From Planococcaceae bacterium Storch 2/2-2 (GTDB lineage: Bacteria; Bacillota; Bacilli; Bacillales_A; Planococcaceae): 64,000 nt of DNA. The DNA lies in assembly GCA_009740415.1 (NCBI GenBank), contig WOYE01000009.1:124001-188000 (forward strand), given 5' to 3'. The notes under the pieces are model-generated. The model saw only the letters and a list, made by a program, of their open reading frames with translations. It had not been told where the DNA came from and ran no database searches. The position numbers were made by a program, and so were the translations under genes. Of the stretch, positions 58,731 to 64,000 are shown one piece after another; positions within the stretch are counted from its first letter, which is position 1; every line of letters begins with the position of its first letter.

Positions 58731-59913
58731 CAATATTCTTTCACAAGAGGAGATCGAAGCACTATTAAGTGGCGAGCTCGATACACCTTCTGAAAGTGAT
58801 GACTCGACGAATGACGTAAATTATGAGCTGAGTGAGATGGAAAAAGATACGCTCGGTGAAATTGGAAATATGTCTTTCGGAAGTGCGGCGACTGCGTTGT
58901 CGTCACTATTGAATCAAAAAGTAGAAATTACGACACCTACGACGACGGTTGTCAGCCGAGATGAGCTAGAAGCTGAATTTGTTCAACCGTATGTCGCTGT
59001 GAAAGTTCGTTATACAGAAGGATTGAGCGGTGATAACTTACTCGTCATCCGAAAAAGTGACGCCGCGATCATTGCAGATTTAATGCTCGGTGGCGACGGA
59101 CAAAGTCCAGATGAAGAGTTAAGTGATATTCATTTAAGTGCCGTTCAAGAAGCGATGAACCAAATGATGGGATCTGCGGCGACGTCGATGTCGACGATTT
59201 TTAATAAAAAGGTCGATATTTCACCGCCGACGACAGATATTATGGACATTCAAGAAGATCAAGGAACGAACTATTTACCGGAAGAAAGTCCGCTCATCCG
59301 CGTATCCTTTAATTTAAAAGTCGGCGATTTGATCGACTCGGATATTATGCAACTATTTCCGATGGATTTCGGGAAAGATCTCGTCGCAGAGCTTGAGCGT
59401 ACGATGGGTGGAGGAAGCACACAAGAAGATCGTGTAGAAGAGCCGACACCTGAACAGGCGCCACCTGTAACGAGTGCGCCGCTTGAGCCGCAACGAGAAG
59501 TAGAACAGGTCGTCGATTTTAGCGAGCCCGTTCAACAACCGATGCAACAACAGCAGCCGATGTATGAACAACGACAAGCAGAACAACCGAAAGTGAACGT
59601 ACAACGTGCACAGTTTGCATCATTTGAGCAACCGACACTATCACCTGAAGAGTCGAACAACTTAAATTTATTGCTCGATATTCCGTTAGAAGTGACCGTC
59701 GAGCTCGGACGGACGAAACGGTCGGTTCAAGAGATCTTAGAAATGTCGAGCGGTTCGATCATTGAGTTGGATAAACTAGCGGGAGAACCAGTTGATATTT
59801 TAGTAAATAATCGCTATATTGCTAAAGGTGAAGTCGTCGTCATCGATGAAAACTTCGGTGTACGAATTACAGATATTTTAAGTCAAACGGACCGACTTCA
59901 AAACTTACGATAA
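58720..59913 (+). CDS. fliY: Flagellar motor switch phosphatase FliY
   Basis: FliY is the Gram-positive FliN-type switch protein that also dephosphorylates CheY. The 397-residue protein starts with the same type of CheY-binding peptide as FliM (ILSQEEIEALLSG), has a CheC-like phosphatase domain (about 35-200) with two E-x2-N repeats (GEIGNMSFGSAATAL and VQEAMNQMMGSAATSM), a Pro/Gln-rich linker (about 235-300), and the C-terminal SpoA/FliN domain (about 310-395). ATG at 58720 follows TGGAGGGG and lies inside the fliM end. Confidence 0.94.
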   Translation: MMSDNILSQEEIEALLSGELDTPSESDDSTNDVNYELSEMEKDTLGEIGNMSFGSAATALSSLLNQKVEITTPTTTVVSRDELEAEFVQPYVAVKVRYTEGLSGDNLLVIRKSDAAIIADLMLGGDGQSPDEELSDIHLSAVQEAMNQMMGSAATSMSTIFNKKVDISPPTTDIMDIQEDQGTNYLPEESPLIRVSFNLKVGDLIDSDIMQLFPMDFGKDLVAELERTMGGGSTQEDRVEEPTPEQAPPVTSAPLEPQREVEQVVDFSEPVQQPMQQQQPMYEQRQAEQPKVNVQRAQFASFEQPTLSPEESNNLNLLLDIPLEVTVELGRTKRSVQEILEMSSGSIIELDKLAGEPVDILVNNRYIAKGEVVVIDENFGVRITDILSQTDRLQNLR

Positions 59914-59930
59914 TTTAGGGGGTAATGACA

Positions 59931-60293
59931 ATGGGAAAGAAAATTTTAATTGTAGATGACGCAGCATTTATGCGAATGATGATCAAAGATATTTTAGAAA
60001 AGAACGGTTTTGAAGTAGTAGGTGAAGCAGAAAACGGTGCGCAAGCGGTTGAAAAATATTTCGAATTATCTCCTGATCTCGTGACGATGGATATTACGAT
60101 GCCAGAGATGGACGGGATTACAGCGCTGAAAGAAATTAAAGCGAAAGATGCTGGAGCGACAGTTATTATGTGTTCAGCGATGGGCCAACAGGCGATGGTG
60201 ATCGATGCGATTCAAGCAGGCGCTAAAGATTTCATCGTAAAGCCTTTCCAAGCGGATCGTGTAATTGAAGCTATTGAAAAAGCGTTAGGGTAA
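59931..60293 (+). CDS. cheY: Chemotaxis response regulator CheY
   Basis: CheY carries the chemotaxis signal to the motor switch. The 120-residue receiver has the acid pair D9-D10, phosphorylated Asp54 in TMDITMPEMDG, the Ser/Thr in IMCSAMGQ and Lys in FIVKPFQADR. It is very close to B. subtilis CheY throughout. ATG at 59931 is chosen for its spacing from TAGGGGGT; an ATG at 59925 is also in frame. It lies between fliY and fliO as in B. subtilis. Confidence 0.96.
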   Translation: MGKKILIVDDAAFMRMMIKDILEKNGFEVVGEAENGAQAVEKYFELSPDLVTMDITMPEMDGITALKEIKAKDAGATVIMCSAMGQQAMVIDAIQAGAKDFIVKPFQADRVIEAIEKALG

Positions 60294-60298
60294 TCGAA

Positions 60299-60967
60299 AT
60301 GAGTCATCTTGTTCGAGTAGTCTCACTTCTTCTCATGAGTAGCATCGTTCTTTTTTTCAGTTCCGACTCGGTTGAAGCGTCGTCTGTATCGGACTGTGTC
60401 AATGGAGAAGATTGCGAACAAGTCAAACGAGTCGAAGTGGAAAGCGAAGAAGGGCGCGAAGAGACTTCAGTCGGCCCTACTTTTGGAAGCTACGTGAAGT
60501 TGTTTTTCGCATTCGCATTCGTCATCGTCTTATTGTACGCGACGTTACGATTCGTCAATCGTCGAAACTTCCAAATGTCTCAACATCGTCTCATGCGCAA
60601 CTTAGGCGGTGTGAGCGTCGGCTCTCAACGTTCGATTCAGCTCATATCGGTCGGGGGGACGTACTATTTAGTCGGTGTCGGTGAAGACGTTCGATTGTTG
60701 AAAGAAGTGACCGATGAAAAAGAAATTGAGCAAATTAAAAAGTACGTTCAAGAAGAGCAAGAAGGAGCGCTGACAGCCCCATCTTTTTTAGCGGTCGATT
60801 CGCTTCGTTCGTTGTTCAATAAAAAGAAGGAACGTGACGTCACCGATGCGCCGAAAGAAGAAGCGCGGTTTGATCACCTATTTCAAGAAGAGTTAGAACG
60901 TGTACAAGAAGAGCGAAAAGAAAAAGTAGCGCAAGTGATCGAGGAAGAGAGGGACCGTCATGAATGA
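60299..60967 (+). CDS. fliO: Flagellar biosynthetic protein FliO (FliZ)
   Basis: FliO helps the FliP ring of the export gate to form. The 222-residue protein has a signal peptide-like N-terminus (about 1-28, ending VEA-SS), a short outside part with two cysteines, one membrane segment (about 64-83), a FliO core with LRNLGGVSVGSQRSIQLISVGG (in pieces, about 98-120), and a charged C-tail. In Bacillus it was first called FliZ. ATG at 60299 lies five bases after cheY, and the end overlaps fliP. Confidence 0.87.
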   Translation: MSHLVRVVSLLLMSSIVLFFSSDSVEASSVSDCVNGEDCEQVKRVEVESEEGREETSVGPTFGSYVKLFFAFAFVIVLLYATLRFVNRRNFQMSQHRLMRNLGGVSVGSQRSIQLISVGGTYYLVGVGEDVRLLKEVTDEKEIEQIKKYVQEEQEGALTAPSFLAVDSLRSLFNKKKERDVTDAPKEEARFDHLFQEELERVQEERKEKVAQVIEEERDRHE

Positions 60968-61625
60968 TTTGATGCAGTTATTTGCTGATACGGAAGCGAC
61001 AAACGTGTCGACATCGATTCGTCTTTTAATTTTATTGACGGTCCTCTCGCTCGCACCAGCCATTTTAATTTTAATGACGTCGTTCGCTCGGATCGTCATC
61101 GTGTTATCTTTCGTTCGAACGGCATTAGCGACTCAGCAAATGCCACCGAACCAAGTGCTCGTTGGACTCGCTCTCTTTTTAACGTTTTTCATTATGGCAC
61201 CGACGTTTCAAGAAATTAACAATGAAGCGTTGACGCCTCTTTTTAATGAAGAGCTCACATTAGATGAAGCGTACGACAAAGCGAGTGTACCGATCAAACA
61301 TTTCATGAGCGATCATACGCGTCAAAAAGATTTAGATCTGTTTTTAAAATACAATGAGGCAGATCGTCCAGAAACGATTGAAGAGATTCCTCTTACGATG
61401 CTCGTTCCGGCGTTTGCGTTAAGTGAAATTAAAACGGCCTTTCAAATGGGTTTCATGATTTTTATTCCATTTCTCGTGATCGATATGATCGTCGCGAGTG
61501 TTTTAATGTCAATGGGTATGATGATGTTGCCACCCGTTATGATTTCGTTGCCGTTTAAAATTTTGTTGTTCATTCTCGTAGATGGTTGGTATCTCGTCAT
61601 TCAGTCGTTACTACAAAGTTATTAG
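60960..61625 (+). CDS. fliP: Flagellar export gate protein FliP
   Basis: FliP forms the core of the export gate. The 221-residue protein has four membrane segments and the conserved parts MTSFARIVIVLSFVRTALATQQMPPNQVL (in pieces, about 40-68), FPALFLTFFI-like GLALFLTFFIM, LVPAFALSEIKTAFQMGF and the C-terminal LPFKILLFILVDGWYLV. ATG at 60960 overlaps fliO by eight bases with GAGGGACCG upstream. Confidence 0.96.
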   Translation: MNDLMQLFADTEATNVSTSIRLLILLTVLSLAPAILILMTSFARIVIVLSFVRTALATQQMPPNQVLVGLALFLTFFIMAPTFQEINNEALTPLFNEELTLDEAYDKASVPIKHFMSDHTRQKDLDLFLKYNEADRPETIEEIPLTMLVPAFALSEIKTAFQMGFMIFIPFLVIDMIVASVLMSMGMMMLPPVMISLPFKILLFILVDGWYLVIQSLLQSY

Positions 61626-61636
61626 GAGGAAAGCTT

Positions 61637-61906
61637 ATGTCAGCAGAAATGGTCGTCTCTTTAGCAGAGCGAGCGATCGGCGTTATTTTATTTACAGCAG
61701 GTCCGCTGCTCATTATCGCTCTCGTCACTGGATTAGCGGTTAGTATTTTTCAGGCGACGACACAAATTCAGGAGCAGACGTTAGCTTTCGTTCCGAAAAT
61801 TGTCGCTGTTCTCGTCGCAATGGTCTTTTTCGGACCGTGGATGTTACAACAAGTGACGACATTCGCCGGCGATATTTTGCAAAATTTAACGCGGTACATC
61901 GGGTGA
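61637..61906 (+). CDS. fliQ: Flagellar export gate protein FliQ
   Basis: FliQ wraps the FliP ring of the export gate. The 89-residue protein has two membrane segments (about 15-37 and 50-72) with the family motif VSIFQATTQIQEQTLAFVPK between them. ATG at 61637 follows TAGGAGGAAAG; the longer frame from 61586 lies inside fliP. Confidence 0.96.
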   Translation: MSAEMVVSLAERAIGVILFTAGPLLIIALVTGLAVSIFQATTQIQEQTLAFVPKIVAVLVAMVFFGPWMLQQVTTFAGDILQNLTRYIG

Positions 61907-61912
61907 TCGAGC

Positions 61913-62695
61913 ATGATGGAACAGTTGACAGCGTACGGACCGAGCTTTTTACTCATTTTTACACGCATCTCGTCATTTTTTGTGACGGCACCTCTTTTTG
62001 CTTATCGAACGATTCCTGTTATGCAACGGCTCATCATCGCGCTCATGATGGCGATGGTACTTGCGCCGACAATTCCGCTCGATGAGCCACTCGCTATCGA
62101 TGCTACGTACATTATGCTCATATTACGAGAAGTGACGGTTGGATTGTCACTCGGTATTGTGGCGTTTATGATCTTATCGGTCGTTCAAATTGCCGGTGGT
62201 TTTATCGATTTCCAAATGGGTTTTGCCATCGCGAACGTCATTGACCCACAAACAGGAGCACAATCTCCATTGATCGGTCAGTTTTTTAATGCGCTCGCAC
62301 TGCTGTTGCTTTTATCGTTAGACGGACATCATTTAATGTTAGACGGTCTCTTTTACAGTTATTCATTCATACCGATCGATCAATTGAATCTCGCATTTGG
62401 CTCAGCAGCCTTTGGCGAGTGGATCGTGAAGCTGTTTGCACTGCTTTTTGCGACTGCTTTTCAAATGGCAATTCCGATCGTTGCGACGTTATTTCTCGTC
62501 GATTTGGCGCTCGGGATTACCGCTCGTACCGTTCCGCAACTTAACATTTTCGTCGTCGGTTTTCCGATCAAAATTACAGTTAGTTTTCTCGTTTTAATTG
62601 CGATGATTCCTGTCACTATTTTATTGATGCGTAAGTTGTTTGAATTGATGGCAGTTAGTATGAGAGATCTCATACTCATTCTCGGAGGCGGTTAA
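61913..62695 (+). CDS. fliR: Flagellar export gate protein FliR
   Basis: FliR caps the FliP/FliQ gate. The 260-residue protein has about six membrane segments and the conserved segments FLLIFTRISSFFVTAPLF (near 12-29), FQMGFAIANVIDPQTGAQSPL in pieces, and the C-terminal TARTVPQLNIFVVGFPIKI. Two ATGs (61913 and 61916) are possible; the ribosome site is weak, so coupling to fliQ six bases upstream is likely. Confidence 0.94.
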   Translation: MMEQLTAYGPSFLLIFTRISSFFVTAPLFAYRTIPVMQRLIIALMMAMVLAPTIPLDEPLAIDATYIMLILREVTVGLSLGIVAFMILSVVQIAGGFIDFQMGFAIANVIDPQTGAQSPLIGQFFNALALLLLLSLDGHHLMLDGLFYSYSFIPIDQLNLAFGSAAFGEWIVKLFALLFATAFQMAIPIVATLFLVDLALGITARTVPQLNIFVVGFPIKITVSFLVLIAMIPVTILLMRKLFELMAVSMRDLILILGGG

Positions 62696-62696
62696 T

Positions 62697-63779
62697 ATGT
62701 ACGTACGATTGGATCTGCAATTTTTCGCAGGTGAAAAAACAGAAAAAGCGACGCCTAAAAAGAGAGAAGATTCACGAAAAAAAGGTCAAGTTTTAAAAAG
62801 TCAAGACGTGACGAGTGCGCTCGTCATCCTTTCTGTATTTTTATTTTTATTTTTTGGCGCTAGTTTCATGCGAGATCGTTTTTTTAATTTCTTCACGTAT
62901 TCTTTTACAGAACTCGTGCCGATGGGGCAAGTCGATGCGGAGAGTGTCATGCTCATCTTCATTCAAGTGCTCACTCAAATGGCGATTATTTTATTGCCGA
63001 TCTTTGCGGTGTCCGTCATTGCGAGCATCGGTAGTAATTTGATGCAATTCGGCTTTCTATTTACGACGGAGTCGATGAAGTTTGATTTAAAAAAGATCGA
63101 CCCGATTAAAGGGATCAAGCGGATCGTTTCGGTTCGAGCGATCGTCGAGTTAATGAAATCGTTATTAAAAATTTCGTTTATCGGCTCGGTTACCGCCTTT
63201 ATCGTATCGGCGAATTTGGAAAAAGTGTTAGGACTCGCTTTCAAGACGCCGGCTGAAACGTTAATCGTCGTCGGTCAACTAGTCGCTTTAATGGGTATTG
63301 TCGCGGCATTCGTCTTACTTTTCATTTCGATTTTAGATTATTTTTATCAAAAGTACGATTATGAAAAAAACTTACGAATGTCGAAGCAAGATATAAAAGA
63401 TGAATATAAAAATATGGAAGGGGATCCGCTCATTAAGTCGCGGATCAAACAGACGCAACGAGAAATGGCGATGCGTCGGATGATGTCGGAAGTGCCAGAT
63501 GCGGACGTCGTCATTACGAACCCGACTCATTACGCCATCGCGTTAAAATACGATGACGGAGAGATGGATGCACCGATCGTCGTTGCGAAAGGAGTCGACT
63601 TCGTCGCTCAAAAAATTAAATACATCGCGAAAGAACACGACGTCGTAATGGTTGAAAATCGACCGCTCGCTCGTGCGATGTACGATGAAGTTGAAATTGG
63701 CGATGTTGTGCCGGAACAGTTTTTCAAAGCAGTTGCGGAAGTGCTCGCTTACGTCTATCGATTGAAGCGAAAAATTTAA
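62697..63779 (+). CDS. flhB: Flagellar export switch protein FlhB
   Basis: FlhB switches the export gate from rod/hook to filament substrates after it cuts itself. The 360-residue protein has a basic N-tail with TEKATPKKREDSRKKGQ, four membrane segments (about 35-215), a charged linker, and the cytoplasmic domain with the cleavage site NPTH at residues 275-278. The part after that site resembles the separate YlqH protein in this window. ATG at 62697 follows CGGAGGCGG. Confidence 0.96.
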   Translation: MYVRLDLQFFAGEKTEKATPKKREDSRKKGQVLKSQDVTSALVILSVFLFLFFGASFMRDRFFNFFTYSFTELVPMGQVDAESVMLIFIQVLTQMAIILLPIFAVSVIASIGSNLMQFGFLFTTESMKFDLKKIDPIKGIKRIVSVRAIVELMKSLLKISFIGSVTAFIVSANLEKVLGLAFKTPAETLIVVGQLVALMGIVAAFVLLFISILDYFYQKYDYEKNLRMSKQDIKDEYKNMEGDPLIKSRIKQTQREMAMRRMMSEVPDADVVITNPTHYAIALKYDDGEMDAPIVVAKGVDFVAQKIKYIAKEHDVVMVENRPLARAMYDEVEIGDVVPEQFFKAVAEVLAYVYRLKRKI

Positions 63780-63809
63780 CGATGAAAGAAAGAGAAAAGA
63801 GGGGATGGC

Positions 63810-64000
63810 ATGCAATTTAAAGATATCGGGGTACTTGCGTCGGTCATAATGATCGTCGCTATGCTTGTCATTCCGTTACCGTCATGGCTATTAAGCTTTT
63901 TAATTATTATTAACATTACGCTAGGATTGCTCGTCTTATTGACAGCGATGAACATGAGAGAAGCGTTGGAATTTTCTGTCTTTCCTTCCCTCTTATTGTT
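63810..64000 (+). CDS. flhA: Flagellar export protein FlhA, 3' part outside the window
   Basis: The first 63 codons of flhA are present. They encode [12 protein letters not shown], a first membrane segment, then [20 protein letters not shown] in the second and the conserved [19 protein letters not shown]. FlhA is the large gate protein (about 680 residues in the family) that docks substrates and chaperones. ATG at 63810 follows GAGGGGATGG; an ATG at 63805 is out of frame. Confidence 0.93.
   Translation, partial: MQFKDIGVLASVIMIVAMLVIPLPSWLLSFLIIINITLGLLVLLTAMNMREALEFSVFPSLLL

Noticed and set aside
60412-60684. Plus-strand frame of 90 codons within fliO
   Set aside because: It is an alternate frame with Arg/Ser-rich product; fliO has the expected signal peptide and membrane segment in its own frame.

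Overview
The window is a 64 kb stretch of core chromosome from a Bacillales (Firmicutes) bacterium. The order gmk-rpoZ-coaBC-priA-def-fmt-rsmB-prpC-prkC-rsgA-rpe-thiN, rpmB (reverse strand), asp23-fakA-recG, fapR-plsX-fabD-fabG-acpP-rnc-smc-ftsY-ylxM-ffh-rpsP-khpA-rimM-trmD-rplS, rbgA-rnhB-ylqG-ylqH-sucCD-dprA-topA-trmFO-xerC-hslVU-codY and then the fla/che operon matches, almost gene for gene, the well known Bacillus subtilis region. Compared with that layout as I remember it, rlmN (between rsmB and prpC), spoVM (between thiN and rpmB), sdaAB/sdaAA (between fakA and recG) and ylqD (between khpA and rimM) are missing. Loss of spoVM with a full flagellar operon suggests a motile lineage that may not form spores (an Exiguobacterium-like organism is one possibility), but no gene here fixes the genus. 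The sequence looks moderate in GC and rich in ACG, GTC, ATC and CGT codons. TTG and GTG starts are common.

Layout. 1-12.1 kb: nucleotide and cofactor synthesis, replication restart, N-terminal formyl-methionine handling, rRNA methylation, the PrpC/PrkC signalling pair, a ribosome-assembly GTPase and thiamine pyrophosphokinase, ending in a bidirectional terminator. 12.1-12.3 kb: rpmB, the only gene on the minus strand. 12.5-16.7 kb: asp23, fatty acid kinase subunit and recG. 16.7-20.4 kb: the FapR-controlled lipid operon with a readable promoter and operator. 20.4-30.8 kb: RNase III, SMC, the SRP pathway (FtsY, YlxM, Ffh) and a ribosomal protein / RNA modification block. 30.8-35.9 kb: two tandem type I signal peptidases, RbgA, RNase HII and a FliK-like/FlhB-like pair. 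35.9-46.5 kb: succinyl-CoA synthetase, DprA, topoisomerase I, TrmFO, XerC, HslVU and CodY. 46.5-64 kb: the fla/che operon from flgB to the start of flhA, with basal body, switch, export apparatus and CheY genes packed tightly or overlapping.

The first gene (gmk) and the last (flhA) are cut by the window edges. I see no transposon, prophage, CRISPR array, tRNA or rRNA, and no unmistakably new system. The points most worth a second look are small: a thiN gene with no ATG/GTG/TTG start in a sensible position (it seems to start at ATT), a leader mini-ORF with a hairpin that seems to drive flbD by translational coupling, an unrecognised 149-residue protein at the ylqD position, and the ylqG-ylqH pair, which mirrors the FliK-FlhB pair of the flagellar export gate 20-30 kb away.
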